Assembly (NCBI GenBank): GCA_002337055.1
Contig: DDFG01000005.1
Location: 261,037 to 325,036 of the forward strand
From: Betaproteobacteria bacterium UBA1934
GTDB taxonomy: Bacteria; Pseudomonadota; Gammaproteobacteria; Burkholderiales; Rhodocyclaceae
Direction: 5' to 3'
DNA length: 64,000 bases
In this document: in pieces, positions 17,693-26,185 of the stretch
Position numbering within the stretch: position 1 is the stretch's first letter
Layout of the letters: every line of letters begins with the position of its first letter
Notes under the pieces: model-generated
Told to the model about the DNA's origin: nothing
Seen by the model: the letters and a program-made list of their open reading frames with translations, nothing else
Database searches by the model: none
Program-made: the position numbers and the translations under genes

Positions 17693-18868
17693 TCAGCGCA
17701 TTTGTTCCGCGCTTTGCCGATAGTGGCGGTTTGCCTCTTCGTGTTTGTCGAGTTGGTCGAACATTTGCGCAAGCTCCCAATGCGCTTCTGGCGTTCTGCC
17801 GACCGCCAGTGACGCTTCAAAATAGCTCTGCGCCTTGCCCCACAGGCGCCGCCGCCTGCACAAACGGCCCAGGGTCAGCAAAAGCGAAGCGTTTTCCGGA
17901 TGCTCGGGAAGCCACACTTCCGCTTTAGCGATCCGTGCCGTCGTTTCGCGGCTCTCCAAGCGCCCGTAAAGCAACACCAGATCATCGCGCCAGTGTCCAT
18001 CGCTGTCGAGCTGCGCCTCGATGATATCGGCCGCCTCGTCCGCGGCGCCCAGCGTCGCCAATTCGCGCGCCACCGCGAGGGCAAGACGCGCATCCGCCTC
18101 ACCCGCAGGCAGGTTGCGAAGATAGTGTTGCAGCGCCACGCCGTCACCCGCACGCGATCTGACATTTTCGAGGTGCGCGGCGAGTTTGATCTCGTGCGCG
18201 GCCTCACCGGGGAGGGCTGCTCGCTTCTCCAGCTGGCGGGCGAGGCGAACGACTTCGTTCCACTGACCGACCCCCTGTCGCGCCCTCAACTCAAGCAGCA
18301 ACGCGGCCAAATGGCGGCCGTAGCGCTGTTGCAAGGCAGTCAGCGCTTGCAGCGCGGTTTCATACTCGCGCATTTCATTGGCCATACGCGCTTGCAGCAT
18401 CAGCACGGCTGCTTCGCTACGCGGGTCATCCTGCCGCGCGCGTTCGGCCCAATGCTGCTGACGTTGCGGATCGCGTAATCGCTGGGCCGAGCGCGTCGCG
18501 ATCAGCGCCGCCAGGCCCGGATAGACCCCGGCGGCATGCGCCTCGCCCGCCTTTCTGAGCGCTTGCCCGTAACGGCCTTCAAACAAGAGGCGAACCGCGT
18601 CCTCCAGCCCGGTCATTGCTTTGTCGCGTTGCCGCCGGCCACGAAACTCACGCGCCCGCCGAGGTAGTTCAAAGGTCACTAAAATGCCGCGCAGAATGCC
18701 GTAGAAGAGCACAAACAGCAGGAGCAGTGCCAACAGAAAAAGGTTCAGCGAAACTTCCGCGCGCCAAGGAGGAAACACCAGCAGGATGTAACCTTCGTTC
18801 AGGCGGGCGCCGAGCGAGACCGCCACGGCAAGACAGGAGAGCGCAAGAAACCAAAACAGCCAGCGCAC
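17693..18868 (-). CDS. hemY: HemY-type membrane TPR protein
   Basis: This 391-residue protein has two N-terminal membrane helices (about 1-22 and 40-65) and the HemY_N pattern EGYILLVFPPWRAEVSLNLF. A cytoplasmic or periplasmic TPR-like helical domain follows, rich in Ala/Leu/Arg. It is the gamma/betaproteobacterial 'HemY', a protein of unclear role associated with late haem synthesis. It is not the Gram-positive coproporphyrinogen oxidase of the same name. It directly follows hemX (the hemY ATG is one base past the hemX stop), in the standard hemCDXY operon. Confidence 0.9.
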   Translation of the reverse strand: MRWLFWFLALSCLAVAVSLGARLNEGYILLVFPPWRAEVSLNLFLLALLLLFVLFYGILRGILVTFELPRRAREFRGRRQRDKAMTGLEDAVRLLFEGRYGQALRKAGEAHAAGVYPGLAALIATRSAQRLRDPQRQQHWAERARQDDPRSEAAVLMLQARMANEMREYETALQALTALQQRYGRHLAALLLELRARQGVGQWNEVVRLARQLEKRAALPGEAAHEIKLAAHLENVRSRAGDGVALQHYLRNLPAGEADARLALAVARELATLGAADEAADIIEAQLDSDGHWRDDLVLLYGRLESRETTARIAKAEVWLPEHPENASLLLTLGRLCRRRRLWGKAQSYFEASLAVGRTPEAHWELAQMFDQLDKHEEANRHYRQSAEQMR

Positions 18869-19930
18869 TTACTTCCTCTCTTTCGCGCTCTTAAAGCTGC
18901 TCAGTGCCGTAAGACTTTCGCTCAAATTGGGTAATTCGATATTGATGTCGGTCGCCGATACCTGCCGTAGCGCAGTCAGCGCCGATTGCACGCTCTTGTC
19001 GCGGGCATCGAAATGCGCCTCCAGCCACTCGCGAGCGGCTTTCAGGTCGTTGCGATATGTCCACTGATCACGCGCAAAAAGGGCGAGCCGCGCATTCAGC
19101 AGGCGCAGCTTGAGGTTTTCGCGCAGAAAGAAACTCTGCCCTGGTGCCAGCAAAACCGGGTCAGCACGGTCAAACCGCTGGATGCGCACCAGCCCCTTCA
19201 CTTCCTGCCAGGCGTCACTACCCAGCCGTTGCCACCAAGGTGGTTCCGGTGTCGCGGCGCGCGGCTTCGCGCGTTCGACAGGGCGCGGCCTTTCGTCGGT
19301 CGCCAGTGTCATCGCGTCGATGCTGTTGACGATGTTTTCGATTTTCAGACTGATTCCCGGCACATCGACAAAGGGCAGGGCGCGCAGGCGGTCGAGGTCG
19401 CGCCCCAGCGCCTTGCGCAACGGCAAAAACTGCGGGCGATCCAATCGGGCGAGTTTGGCGTCGGCCGTTTGCAGCGCCAGCACGGCGGCACGGACGTTTC
19501 CCGCCAGTTGCATTTGCTGCGCGGCCAGGGTAACGGCCTGCTCGATTTCAAGCAGGGTCGCGTCGTCGCGGCTCCTCGCCAGTTCGCTATACAGGGTTTG
19601 CAGCGCTGCGGTCTGACCCTGGAATTCCGCCAGTTTGTTTTCCAGCACGGCGATTTTCGCCTGCTGCGCGGCGATCTGTTCTCGGGCCTCCAGCACTGCC
19701 TGACGGCTTTCCTGGTTGCTGGCAGCCCCCTCGCCGAGTCGGCGGGTAATGGCCTGTTCGGTATCGGCAAGACGGACGCGCGTCTCGAACCACTGCCAGC
19801 CCGCCAAGATGATCGCCAGCAGGGCGAGAATGGCCCAGGGGTTGAACCAGGCATCGATCAGCCGGCGCCACGCGCCAAGTGGCGCCGACGTCGTTTGGTT
19901 GTCCGGGGTGGAGGTGTTTTCGCTCATCAT
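18869..19930 (-). CDS. hemX: HemX-like membrane-anchored protein
   Basis: This protein of about 353 residues has one membrane helix (PWAILALLAIILAGWQWFET, about 32-51), a long coiled-coil-prone stretch (about 60-130: EAREQIAAQQAKIAVLENKL) and a C-terminal helical domain (LVRIQRFDRADPVLLAPGQS, RLLNARLALFARDQWTYRND). This matches the HemX family of Proteobacteria, often mislabelled uroporphyrin-III methyltransferase; it has no methyltransferase domain. The ATG at 19930 overlaps the hemD stop (ATGA); a second ATG follows immediately. Position between hemD and hemY is diagnostic. Confidence 0.9.
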   Translation of the reverse strand: MMSENTSTPDNQTTSAPLGAWRRLIDAWFNPWAILALLAIILAGWQWFETRVRLADTEQAITRRLGEGAASNQESRQAVLEAREQIAAQQAKIAVLENKLAEFQGQTAALQTLYSELARSRDDATLLEIEQAVTLAAQQMQLAGNVRAAVLALQTADAKLARLDRPQFLPLRKALGRDLDRLRALPFVDVPGISLKIENIVNSIDAMTLATDERPRPVERAKPRAATPEPPWWQRLGSDAWQEVKGLVRIQRFDRADPVLLAPGQSFFLRENLKLRLLNARLALFARDQWTYRNDLKAAREWLEAHFDARDKSVQSALTALRQVSATDINIELPNLSESLTALSSFKSAKERK

Positions 19931-20706
19931 CGACGCCAATTATAAGCGCACAAACCCGACGTCATCCCATCGTCGCCCGGTTCGGTCAGCATCACGTCGT
20001 TAAATCCGGCATACCGGGCGCTCTCGGCGATCCTAGCGTGCGGCACGAATACTGGCAGCGTGCGCAACATAGCCTGTTCGGCCGACGACAAACCCGCCAT
20101 CAGATAGCGCAGTGCCTCGCTTGAGGACAAGGTCAACGCATCGACCTCCTCCTCGCAGAGCGCCTTTCGCAGTGCCGTCAGACCTTCTCCGGGTGGCTGG
20201 CGACGGTAACAGGTGACCAGATCGACCACTGCGCCGCGTGCCGTCAGGGTTTCGGCCAGCAATTCGCGACCGCCGTCACCACGAAATATCGTCACCCGCC
20301 GACCTGCGATGCGGTCGGCCTGAAGGGCGGAAAGCGCAAGCAGGGATTCCGAATCGAAGCGTTCTGTCGGCGCCAGGCAGCCCACCACACCGTGTGCAGC
20401 CAGTGCCCGGACCGTGCCCTGCCCTACCGCCGCAGGGCGCGTGCCATCCGGCCAAGAGCGCCCAGCCAGCAAGACCGGCAAAGCGTAGTTGACCGCATTA
20501 GGCGAGATAAACACCGCCAATGCGGAATCGGCCAGTCTCTCGGCCACGCCGTGCAGTGCGGAGCCATCCTCCACGGGCGCAATTTCGAGCAACGGCGCCG
20601 GGACGACCACGCCCCCCTCGCCAGCGATCAGCGCTGCCAGATTTGCTGCCTGTCCCGCCGGGCGCGTTACCGCGATTCGCCTGCCCGCCAACCGGGCCCC
20701 GGTCAT
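19927..20706 (-). CDS. hemD: Uroporphyrinogen-III synthase
   Basis: This 259-residue protein starts MTGARLAGRRIAVTRPAGQA and has the weakly conserved HemD two-domain layout, with ISPNAVNYALPVL (F/SxNAV motif), RRVTIFRGDGGRELLAETL, LVTCYRRQPP and LTLSSSEALRYLM. It closes the tetrapyrrole ring with inversion of ring D. It overlaps hemC upstream and hemX downstream by four bases each. The call relies on both motif and operon position because HemD sequences diverge widely. Confidence 0.93.
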   Translation of the reverse strand: MTGARLAGRRIAVTRPAGQAANLAALIAGEGGVVVPAPLLEIAPVEDGSALHGVAERLADSALAVFISPNAVNYALPVLLAGRSWPDGTRPAAVGQGTVRALAAHGVVGCLAPTERFDSESLLALSALQADRIAGRRVTIFRGDGGRELLAETLTARGAVVDLVTCYRRQPPGEGLTALRKALCEEEVDALTLSSSEALRYLMAGLSSAEQAMLRTLPVFVPHARIAESARYAGFNDVMLTEPGDDGMTSGLCAYNWRR

Positions 20707-21641
20707 CGCGGGCAGGCGCCCAGCGCCGCAAGAATGGCGTCACCCCCCCGAGCGCGCAAGGTCGCGGCAAGGTGATCCCCCAACCGCTCCGGCTGGGTCG
20801 GGTCGCCACGCACCGCATCGGCAACCATGGCGTGACCGTCGGCGGTTGCGATGAATCCGCGCAACCAGAGCTCTCCCTGATCGAGAACGGCATAGCCGCC
20901 AAGCGGAAGCTGGCAACTTCCCCCCAGCGCACGCGAGAAAGCTCGCTCGGCACGGACGCAGGCAGCGGTCTCGGGATCGTTGAGCGCGGCCACGCAGTCC
21001 GCCATATCCGGACGATCGGCGCGAATCTCGATACCCAGGGCGCCCTGACCCGGCGCCGGCAGTGATTCCTCGGGGCTGAGCAAGGTTCGGATGCGCGACG
21101 ACAGCCCCAATCGCGTCAAACCCGCCGCCGCCAGAATAATCGCGTCGTACTGACCCTCGTCAAGCTTTCGCAGACGCGTGTCGAGATTGCCGCGCAAACT
21201 GCGAATTTCCAGATGCGGCCAGGTGCGACGGAGGATCACCTCGCGGCGCAGGCTGGAGGTGCCAACCACCGCTCCGGTCGGCAACGCGGAGAGGTGGTCA
21301 TAGCGGTTTGAAACAAACGCGTCGCGGGGGTTTTCTCGTGCCGAAATGGCCGACAACGAAAAACCCTCCGGCATTTCCATCGGTACATCCTTCATCGAAT
21401 GCACGGCCAGGTCAGCCCGACCTTCCCACATCGCCACCTCGAGTTCCTTGATGAACAGCCCCTTGCCGCCGATCTCGGCCAGCGGACGGTCGAGAATCTG
21501 GTCGCCCTTGGTCGTCATTCCCAGGATCGCCACCTCGGCTTCGGGATACAGCGCGCGCAAGCGGCTCTGGACATGTTCGGCCTGCCACATGGCCAAACGG
21601 GATTCGCGCGAGGCGATGACGAGACGTTGAGGAGACTTCAT
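20703..21641 (-). CDS. hemC: Porphobilinogen deaminase (hydroxymethylbilane synthase)
   Basis: This 312-residue enzyme has IASRESRLAMWQAEHVQ at the start, VHSMKDVPMEMPEGF (catalytic Asp region), GTSSLRREVILRRTWPHLEI and RSLRGNLDTRLRKLDEGQYD. The cysteine that carries the dipyrromethane cofactor is in GGSCQLPLGGYAV. It polymerises four porphobilinogens. The ATG at 21641 is chosen over an in-frame TTG three codons upstream. It lies 34 bases after algR and overlaps hemD, as in pseudomonads, where the AlgZR genes also sit upstream of hemC. Confidence 0.97.
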   Translation of the reverse strand: MKSPQRLVIASRESRLAMWQAEHVQSRLRALYPEAEVAILGMTTKGDQILDRPLAEIGGKGLFIKELEVAMWEGRADLAVHSMKDVPMEMPEGFSLSAISARENPRDAFVSNRYDHLSALPTGAVVGTSSLRREVILRRTWPHLEIRSLRGNLDTRLRKLDEGQYDAIILAAAGLTRLGLSSRIRTLLSPEESLPAPGQGALGIEIRADRPDMADCVAALNDPETAACVRAERAFSRALGGSCQLPLGGYAVLDQGELWLRGFIATADGHAMVADAVRGDPTQPERLGDHLAATLRARGGDAILAALGACPR

Positions 21642-21675
21642 GAATGACAACCCCGGAAAGGAAGCCGGGATTTTA

Positions 21676-22449
21676 TCACCCCTTGGCGAACTCCTTGGCC
21701 AGCGCCCATTGCCGACGACTCACCGGCAGGCGCTCGGACGTCCCTCGCAGCAGGGCCCAGCCGTAGGCCTCGGCATCGTCGCCAGTGGCGCGCTCGAAAC
21801 CGGCGAGAGCCTGTTTCGCCACAAGTACCGCCCGATGCAGACGAATAAAGCGCTCGGCAAACTCTTCTTCCAGATGAGTCAGCGCCTCGTCGAGCAGGTA
21901 ATCGCGCGCCAGCGTGCGAGCCGTCACATACTTCAGGTCGGCCTTGAAATAGAGCACATCGACCACCGGCACCAGCAACAGGCGGCCGCGCTCCTGACAG
22001 GCCAGATGGCTGCGCCCCTCGCCGCGCACCTGCCGCCCCAGCGTCGACCAGGATTCCGCCGGGCGTCGGACACCGACCTTCTGCAAGGCCGCCAGCAAAC
22101 GTTGGGCGCGCACCGGCTTCAACAGGTAATCGATGGCGTTGAGCTCGAACGCCTGCACCGCGTAATTGTCGTAGGCCGTCGTAAAGATCACGGCCGGTGG
22201 ATCGGCCAGGCGGCTCAGATGCTCTGCCAGTTCGATACCGTCGAGACCCGGCATGCGGATGTCGGTAATCACCACCTCCACCGGCATGCCTTGCAGACAT
22301 TCCAGCGCTTCAATGCCGTTGGCCGCCTCGCCGGCAACGACAAGTGCGTGTTCCGCCGCCAGGTCGCCAAGCAGTTCGCGCAACCGCGCGCGCGCAGGCG
22401 CCTCGTCGTCGACGATCAGGATGCGGAGGGGTGTGGGTGCGGTCGACAT
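21676..22449 (-). CDS. algR: AlgR-type LytTR response regulator
   Basis: This 257-residue protein has an N-terminal receiver domain (about 8-125: ILIVDDEAPARARLRELLGD, phospho-acceptor Asp in VVITDIRMPGLDG, Lys in YLLKPV) and a C-terminal LytTR DNA-binding domain (about 150-250: YFKADLKYVTARTLARDYLL, FIRLHRAVLVAKQALAGFER). AlgR relatives control surface structures such as exopolysaccharide and type IV pili. It overlaps the sensor gene upstream by 34 bases, so the pair is translated together. Regulated promoters cannot be named from this window. Confidence 0.92.
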   Translation of the reverse strand: MSTAPTPLRILIVDDEAPARARLRELLGDLAAEHALVVAGEAANGIEALECLQGMPVEVVITDIRMPGLDGIELAEHLSRLADPPAVIFTTAYDNYAVQAFELNAIDYLLKPVRAQRLLAALQKVGVRRPAESWSTLGRQVRGEGRSHLACQERGRLLLVPVVDVLYFKADLKYVTARTLARDYLLDEALTHLEEEFAERFIRLHRAVLVAKQALAGFERATGDDAEAYGWALLRGTSERLPVSRRQWALAKEFAKG

Positions 22450-23447
22450 GGCAGAAGAATCCGGACAGCGTAGCGGGTGGGCGTTTCTTCGATCGAAAGG
22501 CGGGCTTCGAGGTCGAAATACAGGGTCAGTCGCTCGCGGATGTTGGCCAGTGCAAGATGATGCCCCGAGGAGAGCCGCGACGCCGCTGGCCGGGGATTGG
22601 CGACTTCGATCAGCACCGCATCGCCACGGCGCGAAAAGGCAATATCGACCACGCCGCCCTCCGCCGCCGGCTCGATGCCGTGGTAAACGGCGTTTTCAAC
22701 CAGCGGTTGCAGCATCAACGGCGGAATCGGCAGATCCAGCGGTACATCGCGAATCTCCCAATCGACCCGCAAACGGTCGCCCAAGCGCAGTTTCTCCAGT
22801 TCGAGATATTGGCGACAGAGGGCAATTTCCTCCGACAGCGGCAGCCAGTCGCCCGGATCGCGCAGCGCCGCCCGGAACAGATCGGAAACCGTTTCCAGCG
22901 CGGCTTCCGCCCGGCGCGGCTCGGCCCTGATCAAAGACAGTACGGCATTGATCGAATTGAACAGGAAGTGTGGCCGGATGCGGGCATTCAACGCCATCAG
23001 CCGCGCTTCTGCCAATGCCGGCGAATAGGCGCGGGCGCGCAAGTCAAAATAGGCTAGCATTCCCGCTGCCACTGCCGCACCGAGGATCAGGGCGCGCATG
23101 CCGTCACCGGGCTCCGCTTCGCTCAAACCCGCCCATTGCCACAAGTGGAAATAGAGCCAGGCCACGACCGCCACACCAGCCACCACAACGGCGCGAGCCT
23201 GTCGCAGCGGCAGCGCCGCCAGCCGGTCTCGGCCCGCCGCAAGCGCCCCCAGGCAGATCAACGCAACCGGCTCGATCCAGGCGGCCATCGTCACAAACCC
23301 GCCGATCCACGCCAGCACACCACCAGGTTGCAACAGACTCGCCAGCGCAGCCAGTGCATTGACTCCCACCAGCACGCGCAGCAGCACGCCGAAGTTACGC
23401 CAGTCCGGCCAGGCTTGGGGGGGAGGTTTTTGACTTATACTGGTCAT
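22416..23447 (-). CDS. algZ: AlgZ/FimS-type sensor histidine kinase
   Basis: This 343-residue protein has several N-terminal membrane helices (about 20-150) followed by the His_kinase (LytS-type) domain. The phospho-acceptor His lies in RIRPHFLFNSINAVLSLIRA and the ATP-binding region in PPLMLQPLVENAVYHGIEP. This atypical kinase family pairs with LytTR regulators, here algR. The ATG at 23447 is used; the frame runs open far upstream, antisense to argH, but that part is not protein-like. The gene diverges from argH across 66 bases, as in Pseudomonas. Confidence 0.92.
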   Translation of the reverse strand: MTSISQKPPPQAWPDWRNFGVLLRVLVGVNALAALASLLQPGGVLAWIGGFVTMAAWIEPVALICLGALAAGRDRLAALPLRQARAVVVAGVAVVAWLYFHLWQWAGLSEAEPGDGMRALILGAAVAAGMLAYFDLRARAYSPALAEARLMALNARIRPHFLFNSINAVLSLIRAEPRRAEAALETVSDLFRAALRDPGDWLPLSEEIALCRQYLELEKLRLGDRLRVDWEIRDVPLDLPIPPLMLQPLVENAVYHGIEPAAEGGVVDIAFSRRGDAVLIEVANPRPAASRLSSGHHLALANIRERLTLYFDLEARLSIEETPTRYAVRILLPCRPHPHPSAS

Positions 23448-23513
23448 AGTCGCGCCATCGTACGCCCATCGTACCGAATTTCGCCTTCCATCCCGACATT
23501 GTAGAACACAGGC

Positions 23514-24911
23514 ATGAGCCAATCCCAACACTCCCAATATACCTGGGCCGGCCGTTTTTCCGAGCCCGTCAGTGAACTCGTCAAACGGTACACCGCTTCC
23601 GTCGACTTCGACCGCCGCATGTGGCGGCAGGATATCCGCGGCTCGCTCGCGCACGCGCGCATGCTGGCCAAGCAGGGCATCATCGCCGACGCCGACTTGG
23701 CCGACATCGAGCGCGGCATGCAGCAGGTCTGGGAAGAAATCGAATCCGGCCGTTTCGAGTGGTCGCTCGATCTGGAAGATGTCCATCTCAATATCGAAAA
23801 ACGCCTGACCACCCTGGTCGGCGACGCGGGCAAGCGTCTGCACACCGGTCGTTCGCGCAACGACCAGGTCGCCACCGACATCCGCCTCTACCTGCGCGAC
23901 GCCATCGACGACATCCTCAAACTGCTCGGCGATTTCCGCGCCGCCCTGCTCGACCTGGTCGAACAGGAAGCCGCCACCGCCATGCCCGGCTTCACGCATC
24001 TGCAAGTGGCGCAACCGGTCACCTTCGGCCACCACATGCTGGCCTATTTCGAGATGTTCGGCCGCGACGGCGAACGCTTCGTCGACTGCCGCAAACGCAC
24101 CAACCGCCTGCCCCTCGGCGCCGCCGCGCTGGCCGGCACCACCTACCCGATCGACCGTCACGATGTCGCCGAACGCCTGGGGTTCGAGGGCGTCTGCGAG
24201 AACTCGCTCGACGCGGTGTCCGACCGCGACTTCGCCATCGAATTCTGCGCCGCCTGCGCCTTGCTGATGACGCACATCTCGCGCCTGTCCGAAGAACTGG
24301 TGATGTGGATGAGTCCGCGCATCGGCTTCATCCGCATCGCCGACCGCTTCTGCACCGGCTCCTCGATCATGCCGCAGAAAAAAAACCCGGACGTGCCTGA
24401 ACTGGCGCGGGGCAAGACCGGCCGGGTCAACGGCCACCTGATGGCCTTGCTGACCCTGATGAAAGGCCAGCCGCTGGCCTACAACAAGGACAATCAGGAA
24501 GACAAGGAGCCGCTGTTCGACGCCGTCGACACCGTCACCGACACGCTGCGCATCTTCGCCGACATGATCCCCGGCATCACTGTGCGACCGGAAGCGATGC
24601 GCGCCGCGCTGACCCAGGGCTTCGCCACCGCCACCGATCTGGCCGACTATCTGGTCAAGAAAGGCCTGCCTTTCCGCGACGCGCACGAAGCGGTCGGCCT
24701 GGCGGTCAAACGTGCCGAAACGCTGGGGGTCGACCTGCCGCAGTTGCCGCTGGCCGAACTGCGAGCGTTTTCCCCGCTGATCGCGGACGACGTTTTCGCC
24801 GTCCTGACCGTCGAAGGCTCGCTCGCCGCCCGTAATCATGTCGGCGGCACCGCACCGGAGCAAGTGCGCGCGGCCATCGCCCGCGCCCGGCAACGCCTGG
24901 CGGCATGTTGA
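23514..24911 (+). CDS. argH: Argininosuccinate lyase
   Basis: This 465-residue fumarase-superfamily enzyme has WAGRFSEPVSELVKRYTASV, HTGRSRNDQVATDIRLYLRD, GFTHLQVAQPVTFGHHMLAY and the superfamily signature GSSIMPQKKNPDVPELARGK. It splits argininosuccinate to arginine and fumarate. It diverges from algZ and overlaps the following kinase gene by seven bases. Confidence 0.97.
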   Translation: MSQSQHSQYTWAGRFSEPVSELVKRYTASVDFDRRMWRQDIRGSLAHARMLAKQGIIADADLADIERGMQQVWEEIESGRFEWSLDLEDVHLNIEKRLTTLVGDAGKRLHTGRSRNDQVATDIRLYLRDAIDDILKLLGDFRAALLDLVEQEAATAMPGFTHLQVAQPVTFGHHMLAYFEMFGRDGERFVDCRKRTNRLPLGAAALAGTTYPIDRHDVAERLGFEGVCENSLDAVSDRDFAIEFCAACALLMTHISRLSEELVMWMSPRIGFIRIADRFCTGSSIMPQKKNPDVPELARGKTGRVNGHLMALLTLMKGQPLAYNKDNQEDKEPLFDAVDTVTDTLRIFADMIPGITVRPEAMRAALTQGFATATDLADYLVKKGLPFRDAHEAVGLAVKRAETLGVDLPQLPLAELRAFSPLIADDVFAVLTVEGSLAARNHVGGTAPEQVRAAIARARQRLAAC

Positions 24912-26182
24912 AGCAGCTCGGCAAATACGAAATCACGCAGGTGCTGGGGCAAGGCGCCACCAGCACCGTCTATCTCGGCCGCGACCCCTTTGCGCAACGC
25001 TACGTGGCGATCAAGGTCGCGACGCCGGAAGCGTTGAGCGACCCGGAAAAGGGCAAGCTCTACAGCCGCCTGTTTCTCAACGAAGCATCGCTGGTCGGCA
25101 AGCTGAACCACCCGCACATCGTCCAGATTTTCGACGCCGTCGTGGCCGAGAATCTCTGTTACATCGTCATGGAATATGTAACGGGCGGGACGCTGGAGAA
25201 CTATGCCCAGCCCGATCGCCTGCTGCCGCTCGAACGGGTCGTCGAAATCGTATTTAAATGCACGCGGGCGCTCGATTTCGCTTTCCGTCTGGGGATCACC
25301 CATCGTGACATCAAGCCGGCCAACATCCTGCTTGCCGGCGAACACGACATCAAGATTTCGGATTTCGGCGCCGCCATCGCCAGCGATGTCGACCGCACCC
25401 AGGTCTCGGGCATCGGCTCGCCGGCGTACATGTCGCCGCAGCAAGTGCGCGAACAACCGCTTGACCACCGAACCGACATTTATTCGCTCGGTGTGGTGAT
25501 GTACCAGTTGCTGACCGGGCAGTTGCCTTTTCAAGCCAGCAGCAACTACAACATGGTCTTTCAGATCATCAATACCGAAGCGGCAAAGCCGTCGTTCCTG
25601 CGCCGCGATGTCCCGGCGGTGCTGGATGCCATCGTCGCCCGGGCAATGGCTAAGGATCTCGACGAGCGTTTCGCCAACTGGGAGGAATTCGGCCACGCCC
25701 TGGCCGAAGCCGTGCGCTTGCCGGCCGTCAAGATGCCGCGCGGCGACTATGCCGATGCCGAAAAATTCGCCATGTTGCGCGCGCTGGCTTTCTTCGCCGA
25801 CTTTACCGATGTCGAAATCTGGGAGGTGCTGCGTTTCGCTCGCTGGCAAAGCGTCGACCCGGGCACCGTGATCATGCGCGATGGCGAGCCCGGCGATTTC
25901 TTCTGTTTCCTGACCCGGGGGGAACTGAAGGTCACCAAACACGGCAAAATGCTCAACCTGCTCTCGGTCGGCGAATGCTTCGGTGAAATGGCGGTGCTCA
26001 GTCGCGCGGGACATGCACGTGGGGCCGACATCACCTCGCTGACCCACGCCAGCCTGATCGTAATTGACGGCGAAGCGCTGAAGCGCGCCTCGGAAGCCTG
26101 CCGGATGCGTTTTTACCAGGGTTTTCTGGAAGTGCTGGCCGGCCGGTTGGCCTTTGCCAACCAGCGCCTGGCCGCGTTCTGA
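24905..26182 (+). CDS. Ser/Thr protein kinase fused to a cyclic-nucleotide-binding domain (copy 1)
   Basis: This 425-residue protein has a Hanks-type kinase domain (about 1-265): glycine loop GQGATSTVYLG, Lys in VAIKVA, catalytic HRDIKPANIL near 133 and DFG near 153. A cNMP-binding (Crp-like) domain follows at about 290-415 (FFADFTDVEIWEVLRFARWQ, VIMRDGEPGDFFCFLTRGEL, LSVGECFGEMAVLS). There is no membrane helix, so it is cytoplasmic. The activation segment reads AYMSPQQ where most kinases have APE, so the usual glutamate is Gln. It overlaps argH by seven bases and is convergent with the HD-GYP regulator gene. A full-length homologue is at 45139. Ligand and substrates are unknown. Confidence 0.88.
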   Translation: MLKQLGKYEITQVLGQGATSTVYLGRDPFAQRYVAIKVATPEALSDPEKGKLYSRLFLNEASLVGKLNHPHIVQIFDAVVAENLCYIVMEYVTGGTLENYAQPDRLLPLERVVEIVFKCTRALDFAFRLGITHRDIKPANILLAGEHDIKISDFGAAIASDVDRTQVSGIGSPAYMSPQQVREQPLDHRTDIYSLGVVMYQLLTGQLPFQASSNYNMVFQIINTEAAKPSFLRRDVPAVLDAIVARAMAKDLDERFANWEEFGHALAEAVRLPAVKMPRGDYADAEKFAMLRALAFFADFTDVEIWEVLRFARWQSVDPGTVIMRDGEPGDFFCFLTRGELKVTKHGKMLNLLSVGECFGEMAVLSRAGHARGADITSLTHASLIVIDGEALKRASEACRMRFYQGFLEVLAGRLAFANQRLAAF

Positions 26183-26185
26183 AAC

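Noticed and set aside
23454..23476. Short repeat CATCGTAC twice between algZ and argH
   Set aside because: Two 8-base copies in a region this short are expected by chance and show no symmetry or promoter relation.
23448..24893. Upstream extension of algZ antisense to argH
   Set aside because: The extra 482 codons look like antisense argH. The ATG at 23447 gives the normal AlgZ length and membrane start.
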